NCBI GenBank assembly: GCA_964386005.1
Contig: CAYLSB010000016.1
Location: 6,665 to 70,664 of the forward strand
From: FEN-1350 sp964386005
GTDB taxonomy: Bacteria; Planctomycetota; Phycisphaerae; Sedimentisphaerales; Anaerohalosphaeraceae
DNA: 64,000 nucleotides
Direction of reading: 5' to 3'
Positions 53,147 through 61,962 of this stretch are shown in pieces. Below the pieces are notes generated by a model that saw only the letters and a program-made list of their open reading frames with translations, was not told where the DNA came from and did not search any database. How positions within the stretch are numbered: position 1 is the first letter of the stretch; every line of letters starts with the position of its first letter. Position numbers and translations under genes: made by a program.

Positions 53147-54565
53147 TTATGGCGCCAATTGATTGACGCATCCCTCGACATACGGAGTCGTACAGATGAT
53201 CCACTCGGCGGCAAAGGCCGCAAAGTCTTCGATATCCACTACGCAATCTTTGGTGAAGTCCATCGGCGAATAACCCCAGACACCGCAATCATTATCCGCT
53301 ACGGTCACTACGACATTGCCGACCGTCAGGTTGTTATATCCCGGATCGGCGCTGGTTACCTTATGCGTAATGGTCGAGGTGTGAATCAACTCGCTGTCCT
53401 GATCATCGACCGCGGTCACCGTCACCGTCTGATTGATGTCCCAATCCGCCGCTGTGAATACCAACTGAGTTGGAGAGACCTCCGTATCGGCATCCGGGGT
53501 AATGGTGATCGTGACCGGAGCGGTCGGCGCCATCATGAGACGAACGGTGTACGTATCGCTGGTAGGTCCTTGTTCATCGACGGAAGTCGCTCCGTCGGAT
53601 TCGACAATCAACACGCCCGGCGCCTCATTGTCGGCGATCGTAACCTTGAGGAAACCGGCAAACAGACTATTGGGATCGTCCGTAAACATGACATAATGTT
53701 TTAACCACGTAAAATGATCATTTTCAACATCCAGATCGTCGTTTGCAACCACCTGGATGGTTTGCGGCGTCTCCCAGTTGGCTGCGGTGAAGGTAAGCGT
53801 TGTCTGATTCATCGTCCCATTCAGCAAAACCTGATTGGGATCATTGGCGATTACGATAACCTGAACCGAATCCTGCGGCTGTTCGAGCATCGTTACAATA
53901 TACTCATCCGAATTTCCACCCTCGGACACAGCGGTGGTCCCGTTGGTCTCCGTTAAGGAAATCGGAAGCGGATCCGGCTCTACAAGTTCCCACATCACGC
54001 CATGCGATCGCTGGGAAACATAGGTGCCTGAATTGGCTTTTTGCCGGACTGTATATTTAATACCCGCTGTAAGATGAACTTTTTCTGCGATACGGTACCA
54101 GCCATTATTTCCCCCAGGGCTGCCTGTTTTACCGGTGTTCATATTGACCGGCCCCAGAGCTACATCATCGGCGTCATTGGTTACCGTAATCGTACAACCG
54201 GCCGCATCCACATTCTCGGAAGCCGGCCAGGTAATATAGACATTATACTTGCCGCTGAGACCGCCCATCAGCCCCGAAGATGCGTGACCATTGGTAAGGT
54301 CGGTACCCGCTGCCGGTGAATAATTGTCCATATCCAGGGCGGGAGTATACGCGAAAAGGTAATCGTGGCTGCCTCCGAAAATACTCTTCGTGGCTTTTAC
54401 CCCTGGTGCAGTACTTGGAATACTGGCTACCCCTGTTCCTGTAAAATTGGTCGCATTGGCCCGGCCGGAGGAATGGGCCTCGACCATAAAGGCCGCCTCA
54501 GTCATTGGCCCCAATACCCATAGAGCAAGACATGCAATCGTGAATGCAAAAGCTTTGTTCCTCAT
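53147..54565 (-). CDS. Surface protein: golvesin-like domain, Calx-beta-like repeats and dockerin-like end
   Basis: A 472-residue exported protein (signal MRNKAFAFTIACLALWVLG). Residues 25-200 match the PEP-CTERM neighbour (YNVYITWPASENVDAAGC, HGVMWELV). Residues 205-425 contain two Calx-beta/cadherin-like repeats (SLTETNGTTAVSEGGNSDEY, VIVIANDPNQVLLN, TFTAANWETPQTIQV; then LIVESDGATSVDEQG, TFTAADWDINQTVTV, cut for length). The C-terminus is a dockerin-like calcium motif (DFTKDCVVDIEDFAAFAAEW). It lacks a PEP-CTERM tag. The gene starts with a good GGAGG site and ends 90 bases before the PEP-CTERM gene, so the two are likely co-transcribed. Confidence 0.82.
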   Translation of the reverse strand: MRNKAFAFTIACLALWVLGPMTEAAFMVEAHSSGRANATNFTGTGVASIPSTAPGVKATKSIFGGSHDYLFAYTPALDMDNYSPAAGTDLTNGHASSGLMGGLSGKYNVYITWPASENVDAAGCTITVTNDADDVALGPVNMNTGKTGSPGGNNGWYRIAEKVHLTAGIKYTVRQKANSGTYVSQRSHGVMWELVEPDPLPISLTETNGTTAVSEGGNSDEYIVTMLEQPQDSVQVIVIANDPNQVLLNGTMNQTTLTFTAANWETPQTIQVVANDDLDVENDHFTWLKHYVMFTDDPNSLFAGFLKVTIADNEAPGVLIVESDGATSVDEQGPTSDTYTVRLMMAPTAPVTITITPDADTEVSPTQLVFTAADWDINQTVTVTAVDDQDSELIHTSTITHKVTSADPGYNNLTVGNVVVTVADNDCGVWGYSPMDFTKDCVVDIEDFAAFAAEWIICTTPYVEGCVNQLAP

Positions 54566-55314
54566 CGTAAACCTCCAATTCTGAGTGGTTTATGCGTGCA
54601 CACCATTAAAATGCGCATTATCAGATGCCCAAATATCCCCCCACAGGATTTTGTTATTTCGGATAGATTCAAAATACCACCTCCGGGCGATTCTTGAACG
54701 TACCCTTGTATTTTACTATATTGTGGGATTCGTGTCAATATCCATTATTAATGTTTTGTCCGTTTTGGGACAAGACAATCCGGCGATATGTCTGTCGAAC
54801 AATCCTTCCCGATATCCGGATGGATTATTCCCGGTTTATTGACAATCGAATCCGCAATTGGATTTGTTGGAGCTGTTGTGAAAATTGTCCCGTTTTTTTT
54901 TGGCGCTGATATCTACCTTGCTATAATGGATAGGGACATTTCTTTGGATTCGCACCAGGGTCTTAGACGTAGGGTTCGGACAAGGTCGTACCAGCCGAAA
55001 GCCAAGTAGATTATTACCGCTGCACGGAAGGACAGAAGCAGAACATGACGGTATTCGACGAAAATGAGAAGACCAGAAAATGATCCGAAGAGAGGACCCC
55101 GGAACGTTCACATGCCCAGCCAATGATATACCAGCGAAGAGACCGCCTGATTGTGGAAAACGCCGCGTGTGAATCGTATCCGGGTTTTTCTTCATGAGTT
55201 TCTGATGATCACCATCGGGGCCTTGGGATTGGAATCCTACGTGAACCACGGATCATGGGGACATAGAACGGAACCTGAAATATTCACAGGATGAATTTTT
55301 GTTGGGGGCGCACA
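54566..55314. other. 749-base intergenic region with a long putative leader
   Basis: The longest non-coding stretch. The left end should hold the minus-strand promoter of the surface-protein pair. A plus-strand promoter at 54900-54927 would give a leader of about 380 bases to the radical SAM gene. The leader shows purine-rich repeats but no gene or known riboswitch signature I can defend. Confidence 0.5.
54900..54927 (+). promoter_or_regulatory. Sigma-70-like promoter upstream of the B12 radical SAM gene
   Basis: TTGGCG at 54900-54905, a 16-base spacer and perfect TATAAT at 54922-54927. It lies just after a run of T, which lowers confidence. Confidence 0.4.
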
Positions 55315-56811
55315 ATGCGAATTCTTTTTATTAATCCGGAGTTTCCGGAGACGTTTTGGAGCCTGAAAAGTGCGGTCCGGTTTGTCTCCCGCAAATCGCT
55401 CATGCCGCCGTTGGGATTGATGACAGTGGCGGCGTTGCTGCCCGAAGCATGGGACAAGCGGCTGATTGACCTGAACACCACGCGACTGCGGGATAACGAT
55501 CTCCTGTGGGCGGACTATGTATTCATCACGGCCATGCTGATTCAGCGGAAATCCGCCGATGAGGTGCTTGCGCGGTGTCAAACGCTGGGGGTTAAGACCG
55601 TGGCCGGGGGACCGTTATTCACCAGTCTGCCGGAAGAATACTCTCAAATCGATCATTTGGTGCTGAAAGAGGCCGAGATTACGCTGCCGATGTTTGTGGC
55701 GGATGTGCAAAACGGCACGACACGTAAGATCTATACCACGCATGACAAGGCCGATCTGCGACAGACACCGGTTCCGCTCTGGAGTCTGGTCAACACGAAA
55801 AAGTATGCCCTGATGCCGACGCAGTATTCACGCGGGTGTCCTTTTAATTGCGATTTCTGCGATGTGACCACCCTCTTCGGACACGAGATCCGGACCAAAA
55901 CCTCCGCCCAGGTGATCGCGGAGCTTCAGGGTATATATGATACAGGATGGCGCGGAAATGTCTTTTTCGTCGATGACAATTTCATCGGTAACAAGGCGCG
56001 CCTGAAAACGGAGGTCCTGCCGGCCATTGAAACGTGGATGCGGGACAAGGGCTTTCCCTTCAGTTTCAATACCCAGGCGTCGATCAATCTGTCCGACGAC
56101 GAAGACCTGATGCACGCAATGGTTCGGGCCGGTTTCGATTGCGTTTTCGTCGGGATCGAAACACCGAGTGAATCCTGCCTGAGCGAATGCAATAAAGTAC
56201 AGAACAAGGGCCGCGACCTGGTACAATGTGTCGCACGGATCCAGCAGGCGGGGATGCAGGTCCAGGCGGGTTTCATTCTCGGATTTGACAGCGATGAGCC
56301 GGGTATATTCGATTCCATGATCCGATTTATCCAGGAAAGCGGCGTCGTCGTCGCAATGGTCGGACTGCTCAACGCCCCGCGGGGAACCGCATTGTATCAG
56401 CGCATGGCGGTGGAACAGCGGCTCACTCATCCGGCGACGGGGGACAATACCGATTGCTCCATGAACTTTCTGCCCAAAATGGGTATGCGGACCCTCATGG
56501 AGGGATATCAGAAGGTGATGAAAACCATCTATTCACAGCCGAATTATTGCGAACGGATACTGACGTTTCTGAAGAATTACAGAATGCCCGCCGACCGGAT
56601 CTCCACATATCAATTTCGCGAGATCCGGGCATTTATCAAGACCATCTGGCAATTCGGGATTCTGCGCCGGGGACGACGATACTACTGGAAACTTATTTTC
56701 TGGTCCCTGCGAAAACGCCAACGCCTTTACCTGGCCGTCTCTTTGATCATTTATGGCCACCACTTCCGAAAGATGATCCGTTCGCTCGAACGGTTGCCCG
56801 TTGAAACATAA
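55315..56811 (+). CDS. B12-binding-domain radical SAM protein, DUF4070/HpnP-HpnR-like
   Basis: A 498-residue protein. The N-terminus (MRILFINPEFPETFW, LMPPLGLMTVAALLP) is the B12-binding-like domain of the HpnP/HpnR group. The radical SAM motif is CPFNCDFC near residue 177. Further conserved parts are FVDDNFIGNKARLK, VFVGIETPSESCL and AGFILGFDSDEPGIF, with a DUF4070-like C-terminal region and basic end. ATG 55315 has a GGGGG ribosome site; an upstream ATG at 55291 is less likely. The family includes hopanoid methylases and many uncharacterised enzymes; function is open. It is about the same family as the protein at 21356-22723. Confidence 0.86.
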   Translation: MRILFINPEFPETFWSLKSAVRFVSRKSLMPPLGLMTVAALLPEAWDKRLIDLNTTRLRDNDLLWADYVFITAMLIQRKSADEVLARCQTLGVKTVAGGPLFTSLPEEYSQIDHLVLKEAEITLPMFVADVQNGTTRKIYTTHDKADLRQTPVPLWSLVNTKKYALMPTQYSRGCPFNCDFCDVTTLFGHEIRTKTSAQVIAELQGIYDTGWRGNVFFVDDNFIGNKARLKTEVLPAIETWMRDKGFPFSFNTQASINLSDDEDLMHAMVRAGFDCVFVGIETPSESCLSECNKVQNKGRDLVQCVARIQQAGMQVQAGFILGFDSDEPGIFDSMIRFIQESGVVVAMVGLLNAPRGTALYQRMAVEQRLTHPATGDNTDCSMNFLPKMGMRTLMEGYQKVMKTIYSQPNYCERILTFLKNYRMPADRISTYQFREIRAFIKTIWQFGILRRGRRYYWKLIFWSLRKRQRLYLAVSLIIYGHHFRKMIRSLERLPVET

Positions 56812-56822
56812 AAAAGAGCGTC

Positions 56823-56838
56823 GGAATCGAACGATTCC
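56823..56838 (-). terminator. Stem-loop after the aldo/keto reductase gene (possible terminator)
   Basis: Perfect inverted repeat GGAATC/GATTCC with a 4-base loop, followed on the minus strand by a T-run seven bases later. It sits 36 to 51 bases past the reductase stop. Not canonical, so low confidence. Confidence 0.35.
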
Positions 56839-56873
56839 CAATCCACGGAGTTGTTGATTCCGCAGGGATGGAT

Positions 56874-57794
56874 TTACGCCGTTGCCGCCATCGGAACGGC
56901 CGCAATCCGTTTGGCGAAGTCGTCGATTTCCTCGGTCTTTTCAAAGCCGACGTTGAGAATATCCACGCAGCCGGACTGAAGGACATACCGGATGGATTTA
57001 TTTTTCTTTTCCTCGTCATCGCGGAATCGACCTTCGCCGATGAGCTTCATGCCGATAACGCCCTTGCCCGCGTCGTGCATCTTCTTGAGAACAGGCAAGA
57101 CCTTTTCGGGCTCGGCGTCCATGCTGGCCCCGTAGGGGTTGATCCGAGCGTGGACGGAATCCACCCACGTCTCGGCGGCGGCGGTCGTCAGGGCCTCCAG
57201 AGAATGGCACGACACGCCATGGGCGCGGATGAGACCTTTTTTCTTGAGGGAAGCCATGATTTCCATTTGCCCGGCCAGCTTGGTATTCCAATCCTTGTCC
57301 GTCACGCAGTGCAGCAGAACCAGGTCGAGATAGTCGGTCCCAATCTCTTTGAGAAAACGCCGGATGACAATATCCGCGTCGGGACGTTCCTGTTCGGGGA
57401 TACCACCGTTACGGAACCAAATTTTGGAGATGATATGGATTTTTTTTCTCGGCACATCCTTTAGCGCGGATATCACATAGGGATGCGTCCCGTACAGATC
57501 CGCCAGGTCGAAGGTACGTACTCCGTGCTCATACGCATAGCGGAGAAGAGACTCGAATTTTTCTTTGCCCATACGGGTATGATTGGATTGGCGGTTGCCG
57601 CCCCGCATCCCGGTACCTTGGCACATGCGGGACATTTTGATTCCGGTCTTCCCCAGCGGAACGTCCTGTTGCAGAGGATCGTAAAAAGCGGATTGGATCT
57701 GTGCAACTTCTTCGGCGGCGTGAATCACCGATGGACTTAGGGTTACGGCTCCAAGGCCGACAAGAGATCGCGATAAAAATTCACGGCGTTTCAT
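56874..57794 (-). CDS. Tat-exported aldo/keto reductase
   Basis: A 306-residue aldo/keto reductase with a twin-arginine signal (MKRREFLSRSLVGLGAVTLS). The catalytic tetrad is visible: Asp and Tyr in FDLADLYGTHPYV, Lys in IHIISKIW and His in LDLVLLHCV. C-terminal NADPH-loop residues are present (FEKTEEIDDF). The Tat signal implies a folded cofactor-bearing enzyme outside the cytoplasm; many planctomycete genomes have such AKRs, of unknown substrate. Start 57794 has AGGAG five bases upstream; a longer frame has no support. Confidence 0.88.
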   Translation of the reverse strand: MKRREFLSRSLVGLGAVTLSPSVIHAAEEVAQIQSAFYDPLQQDVPLGKTGIKMSRMCQGTGMRGGNRQSNHTRMGKEKFESLLRYAYEHGVRTFDLADLYGTHPYVISALKDVPRKKIHIISKIWFRNGGIPEQERPDADIVIRRFLKEIGTDYLDLVLLHCVTDKDWNTKLAGQMEIMASLKKKGLIRAHGVSCHSLEALTTAAAETWVDSVHARINPYGASMDAEPEKVLPVLKKMHDAGKGVIGMKLIGEGRFRDDEEKKNKSIRYVLQSGCVDILNVGFEKTEEIDDFAKRIAAVPMAATA

Positions 57795-57942
57795 ATTTTC
57801 TCCTGTGTCATAAGGATTTCTATTGATCGGTAATATTATACCCATTCGAGATACACTCGGCAAGGCGGATTCTTCATGCGATCATCCTTGACGATACGAA
57901 TGACATCGGAAGTTGTTCGCGTCATGTTCGCGACTTGTCACG

Positions 57943-57970
57943 TTGACGATCTTGTGAAAATGTTTATAAT
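57943..57970 (+). promoter_or_regulatory. Sigma-70-like promoter of glnS
   Basis: TTGACG at 57943-57948, a 16-base spacer and perfect TATAAT at 57965-57970, giving a leader of about 37 bases to the GTG start. Confidence 0.65.
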
Positions 57971-58013
57971 GTCCTCTATGGATTACGAATACGTTTTCTG
58001 AAGGGATACGATC

Positions 58014-59735
58014 GTGACAATGGATGACAATCAGAATTCTTCCGAGGCCCAATCGTCTCCGGAGGTGCGAAGAGATTTTATCCGGGATATCATCGACGAA
58101 GACAACCGGACGGGCAAATGGGGAGGCCGTGTGGTTACCCGTTTCCCTCCGGAACCGAACGGGTATCTCCATATCGGCCATGCCAAGAGCATCTGCCTGA
58201 ATTTCGGTATCGCCGCGCAATACGGCGGACGTTGTCATTTGCGCTATGACGACACTAATCCAACGAAAGAAGAGCAGGAATACGTTGATTCCATCAACAA
58301 CGATGTTCGCTGGCTCGGATGGGATTGGGGCAAGCACTTGTATTTCGCCAGCGATTATTTCCAGCCGATGTACGACTGGGCTCTTCAACTCATCAAGGCC
58401 GGCAAGGCCTATGTATGCGACCAGACCGCCGAACAAGTGCGCGAATTCCGCGGAACGTTGACCCAGCCAGGCCGTGAAAGTCCTTATCGGAATCGAAGTA
58501 TCGAGGAAAATCTCGACTTGTTTCGGAGAATGCAGAAGGGCGAATTTCCCGACGGAAGCCGAACTCTGCGGGCTAAAATCGATATGGCTCACCCGAATCT
58601 GAACATGCGCGATCCGGTGATGTACCGTATCCTTCATGCGGATCACCATCGCACGGGCGGTGCGTGGTGCATCTATCCCATGTATGACTGGGCGCATGGA
58701 CTGGAAGATTCCATCGAACAGATTACCCATTCCATCTGCACACTGGAATTCGAGAACCATCGGCCTCTCTATGACTGGTTCCTCGATGCATTGGGCATCC
58801 ACCATCCCCAGCAGATCGAATTTGCACGCTTGAATCTGACGTACACCGTCATGAGCAAACGCAAGTTGTTGCGCCTCGTGCAGGATGGTTTCGTCAACGG
58901 CTGGAATGATCCGCGACTGCCGACTATCTCCGGGATGCGGCGACGCGGTTATTCACCGGAAGCCATCCGCTATTTCTGCCAGGTCATCGGGGTCAACAAG
59001 TTCAACAGCACCGTGGATATGGCCTTGTTGGAACACTGCATTCGAGAGATCCTCAATAAGACCTCGCCGAGAGTCATGGCGGTATTGCGACCGGTAAAGG
59101 TTGTCATCGAAAATTACCCGGAAGACCAAATCGAGTGGATGGAGGCGGTGAACAATCCGGAAGATCCGGCTGCGGGAAGCCGCAAGGTTCCCTTTGGTCG
59201 CATTCTATATATTGAGCAGGAAGATTTTATGGAAAATCCGCCGAAAAAATTCTTCCGTCTATCGCCGGGCAAGGAAGTGCGTCTTCGATATGCGTATTTC
59301 ATCACCTGCCGCGAGGCCGTCAAAGACGCAACCGGCAATGTCGTCGAACTGCGATGTACCTACGATCCGGCGACGCGCGGCGGCGACGCTCCGGACGGCC
59401 GTAAAGTCAAGGCGACCCTGCACTGGGTGGCCGCCGCTCAGGCCGTCGATGCCGAAGTACGCCTCTATGACGCCCTGTTCACTCAGGAAAATCCCGATGA
59501 CGTACCCGAAGGCCGGGACTTCACCGCAAGTATCAATCCGCAATCACTGGAAATACTGAAGAACTGCAAGGTTGAGCCGTCGCTGAAAAATTCCGCTCCG
59601 CTCAGTCGGTATCAATTTGAACGCATGGGTTACTTCTGTGTAGACGCCGATTCGACATCGGATCGGCTGATATTCAACCGTACCGTAACCCTCAAGGATA
59701 CCTGGGCGAGGATCCAACAAAAGGAAAGTCGGTGA
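58014..59735 (+). CDS. glnS: Glutaminyl-tRNA synthetase
   Basis: A 573-residue class I synthetase charging tRNA-Gln. HIGH motif in FPPEPNGYLHIGHAKS, and the KMSKS equivalent VMSKRKLL; other family blocks are LRYDDTNPTKEEQEY and MYDWAHGLEDSIEQ. GlnRS distinguishes this lineage from those using the indirect amidotransferase route. GTG at 58014 has AGGGA seven bases upstream; ATG at 58020 is a near alternative. Confidence 0.97.
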   Translation: MTMDDNQNSSEAQSSPEVRRDFIRDIIDEDNRTGKWGGRVVTRFPPEPNGYLHIGHAKSICLNFGIAAQYGGRCHLRYDDTNPTKEEQEYVDSINNDVRWLGWDWGKHLYFASDYFQPMYDWALQLIKAGKAYVCDQTAEQVREFRGTLTQPGRESPYRNRSIEENLDLFRRMQKGEFPDGSRTLRAKIDMAHPNLNMRDPVMYRILHADHHRTGGAWCIYPMYDWAHGLEDSIEQITHSICTLEFENHRPLYDWFLDALGIHHPQQIEFARLNLTYTVMSKRKLLRLVQDGFVNGWNDPRLPTISGMRRRGYSPEAIRYFCQVIGVNKFNSTVDMALLEHCIREILNKTSPRVMAVLRPVKVVIENYPEDQIEWMEAVNNPEDPAAGSRKVPFGRILYIEQEDFMENPPKKFFRLSPGKEVRLRYAYFITCREAVKDATGNVVELRCTYDPATRGGDAPDGRKVKATLHWVAAAQAVDAEVRLYDALFTQENPDDVPEGRDFTASINPQSLEILKNCKVEPSLKNSAPLSRYQFERMGYFCVDADSTSDRLIFNRTVTLKDTWARIQQKESR

Positions 59736-59764
59736 TAAAGCCCTCACGGGAAGGTCGAAACCGC

Positions 59765-60235
59765 TTACCGATGTTCCATCGCCATAGGTTTCGACGGAGG
59801 TTGGCCAACCTGACGCAGCAGATTCAGTTCCGACAGGAGGGCCTTGATCCGGGCATTGGATTGATCGAGCTCGGCATAGACATCGGAGAGTTGTTCAGCC
59901 AGCAATCTCGTTTTCTCGGATTGCTTTTTCAACTCGCCGGCCTGGATCGAAAGGATATTGTTCTGTTGGTTCAACTCTGTGATTTCTTTTCGCGCTTGTT
60001 CAAGCTGACCGGCCAAATCAGCGATGCGGCTTTGCGCCTGTGTCAGTGATTCGAGGACGGATTTATTCTCTATTTGCAGTCGGCGACTTTCCGTCCGGAT
60101 ATGCTGATTGGCGTTGAGTAAAGACAACACGGCCGCGACGGCAACTACCCCCGCGACCGATAAGCCGATCTTCTGTTTGCGTCGTGCCGTTGTGTCTTGG
60201 CGCAACGCCTGATTGACCTGTTGTTCAAAATCCAT
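59765..60235 (-). CDS. Membrane-anchored coiled-coil protein
   Basis: A 156-residue protein with a short N-terminal cytoplasmic part (MDFEQQVNQALRQD), a transmembrane helix (residues 23-42, IGLSVAGVVAVAAVLSLL), and a long coiled coil (45-140; RRLQIENKSVLESL, LTQAQSRIADLAGQLEQA, IKALLSELNLL). No enzymatic motif. It may be a structural envelope or division-associated protein. It follows a small lipoprotein gene (stop 60306) by 70 bases, and the gap contains a hairpin that overlaps the Shine-Dalgarno (GCAGGA). Confidence 0.72.
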   Translation of the reverse strand: MDFEQQVNQALRQDTTARRKQKIGLSVAGVVAVAAVLSLLNANQHIRTESRRLQIENKSVLESLTQAQSRIADLAGQLEQARKEITELNQQNNILSIQAGELKKQSEKTRLLAEQLSDVYAELDQSNARIKALLSELNLLRQVGQPPSKPMAMEHR

Positions 60236-60241
60236 GGTGTT

Positions 60242-60291
60242 CCTGCCAAAAAAACCTGAAAGCTCAGAGAACCTTAGGTCTTTTCGGCAGG
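60242..60291 (-). promoter_or_regulatory. Hairpin next to the coiled-coil gene's ribosome site
   Basis: CCTGCC and GGCAGG at the ends, with the inner A-run and T-run continuing the stem, form a roughly 50-base hairpin. On the minus strand its 3' arm contains most of the AGGA ribosome site of the coiled-coil gene. It could terminate the upstream lipoprotein transcript partly or control translation. Confidence 0.45.
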
Positions 60292-60305
60292 TTATCCCCT
60301 TCGGC

Positions 60306-60599
60306 TCAATAGGAATTTTGTACCGTTCCTCCGACGGGATATCGCATGGTATAGAGTTTACCCTGAGACCGGGATTGTGCCATCCGGGACCGCTCGGCTT
60401 CCATCCCATAATAAAGCTGTTCGTTTTCCAAAAACCGAAATTCTTCGCGAAGGACCTGTTGTTTGGGAGTCGTGGGGATGATGACGGCATCGGCCTTACA
60501 CCACATGGCGGCCTGGACCGTTTTCTTTTCTTCCTCCTGGCAGCCCAACACGCAAAAACCAAGGACCATCAGCACAACGATACAAGTGAGCTTTTTCAT
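60306..60599 (-). CDS. Small lipoprotein
   Basis: A 97-residue protein with a type II signal and lipobox VLGC (Cys20; preceding MKKLTCIVVLMVLGFC). The mature part begins QEEEKKTVQAAMWCKAD and continues with a predicted helix (VLREEFRFLENEQLYYGMEA, about residues 49-68). No family was recognised. It lies upstream of the coiled-coil gene on the same strand; a shared envelope role is possible. Confidence 0.7.
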   Translation of the reverse strand: MKKLTCIVVLMVLGFCVLGCQEEEKKTVQAAMWCKADAVIIPTTPKQQVLREEFRFLENEQLYYGMEAERSRMAQSRSQGKLYTMRYPVGGTVQNSY

Positions 60600-60813
60600 A
60601 GTTCAATCCCGTTTGAAGTGAAATTACGTCTCGTTTGAAATAATGAACCTGTTAAAATCTACGAAATAATCCGACCCAGTCAAACGGTCGTCTGTGGAAA
60701 CTCGAACCCAAAATCGACCCGGTGGGGTTGAATGTGTGATCCGTATACGATAAAATACGGCCTGCCGCTATTCCTGGGGCGTTGGATGAAGATTTCAAGA
60801 TTCGGGAGCGCGG

Positions 60814-61962
60814 ATGCGTCCGTTTTCATTACTGATCAAACCGGCCGGGCCCGACTGTAATCTGGCATGCCGGTATTGCTTTTATGCCTGTAAAGCCGAC
60901 CTGTTCGACGAGGGGCACCATCGTATGAGCGATTCGATCCTCGAAGTGATGGTTCGCGATTACCTGCAACTCGGCTTCGAAATATCCAGCTTCGCATGGC
61001 AGGGAGGTGAACCGACGTTGATGGGGCTGGAATTCTTCAAAAAGGTCGTCGCCCTGCAGCAGAAAAACGGACGCAAAGGTCAATCCGTCTCCAACGCTCT
61101 GCAAACCAATGCCACCCTGCTCGACGATCGCTGGTGCGAATTCCTGGCTACGTACCGGTTTCTGGCCGGTATCAGTCTTGATGGCCCCGCTGACATTCAC
61201 AATCATTATCGCAAAGATCATGCCGGAGGCGGTTCCTTCGATCGCGTTATGAATTCGATCGATTGTTGCCGACGTCATCGAGTCGAATTTAACATTCTTA
61301 TCCTTGTTCACGACCAGAATGTCGGAAAAGCCGACGATCTATTCGACTTCTTTATCGCGCAGGATTTCCGTTTTCTACAATTCATACCCTGTGTTGATCT
61401 TGACCCCGCAACTCAGCAGCCGGCCGAGTACAGCATCGACGGGCCACGATACGGCCGTTTTCTGTGCCGCCTCTTCGAACGATGGCTCGACTATGGTCCC
61501 CGAAAATTGAGTATCCGCTTATTCGACAGTCTTCTGTCGTATTATCTTGGCCGCGGTCACACCGAATGCACCTTCAACCCGCAATGCAACGATTACATCG
61601 TTATCGAACACAACGGCCAGGCCTATTGCTGCGATTTTTTCGTCGAACCGGATTGTCTCCTCGGCAACATTCACGATACGCCGATCGGCCAACTGGCCGA
61701 TTCGCCGCGGAAACGGCAGTTCGCCGAAGACAAGCGGAAAATAGCCAACAAATGCCTGATCTGTCGCCATCTCGATCTGTGCCGCGGGGGCTGTCCCAAG
61801 GAACGTTTCCTCCACGGCAAGGAGTACAAGACCGAAAGCCGGCTGTGCGACGGATACAAAATGTTCTTCGATCGGTCCGCTCCGCGATTGAAGGCGATGG
61901 CGTTGGAACTGCAACATTCCGTGGGACAATCCTCGCTGAATACCCATCGGAGACGATCATGA
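60814..61962 (+). CDS. Anaerobic sulfatase-maturase-like radical SAM/SPASM protein
   Basis: A 382-residue radical SAM enzyme. The cluster motif is CNLACRYCFY at residues 16-23. Family blocks include AWQGGEPTLMG, LQTNATLLDD, AGISLDGPADIHN, and the SPASM-type cysteines in the C-terminal third (CTFNPQCNDYIVIEHNGQAYCCDFF, split here; CLICRHLDLCRGGCPKE). anSME converts an active-site cysteine or serine of sulfatases to formylglycine. No sulfatase lies within this window, so targets would be elsewhere. ATG with upstream GGGAG. It overlaps the next gene by four bases. Confidence 0.9.
   Translation: MRPFSLLIKPAGPDCNLACRYCFYACKADLFDEGHHRMSDSILEVMVRDYLQLGFEISSFAWQGGEPTLMGLEFFKKVVALQQKNGRKGQSVSNALQTNATLLDDRWCEFLATYRFLAGISLDGPADIHNHYRKDHAGGGSFDRVMNSIDCCRRHRVEFNILILVHDQNVGKADDLFDFFIAQDFRFLQFIPCVDLDPATQQPAEYSIDGPRYGRFLCRLFERWLDYGPRKLSIRLFDSLLSYYLGRGHTECTFNPQCNDYIVIEHNGQAYCCDFFVEPDCLLGNIHDTPIGQLADSPRKRQFAEDKRKIANKCLICRHLDLCRGGCPKERFLHGKEYKTESRLCDGYKMFFDRSAPRLKAMALELQHSVGQSSLNTHRRRS

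Noticed and set aside
55000..55060. Possible small SRP RNA (a CGGAAGG...AGCAG-like segment)
   Set aside because: The required symmetric-loop sequence and pairing of SRP domain IV are not present.
54836..55249. Minus-strand frame of 137 codons in the long intergenic region
   Set aside because: No domain, unlikely composition, no ribosome site.
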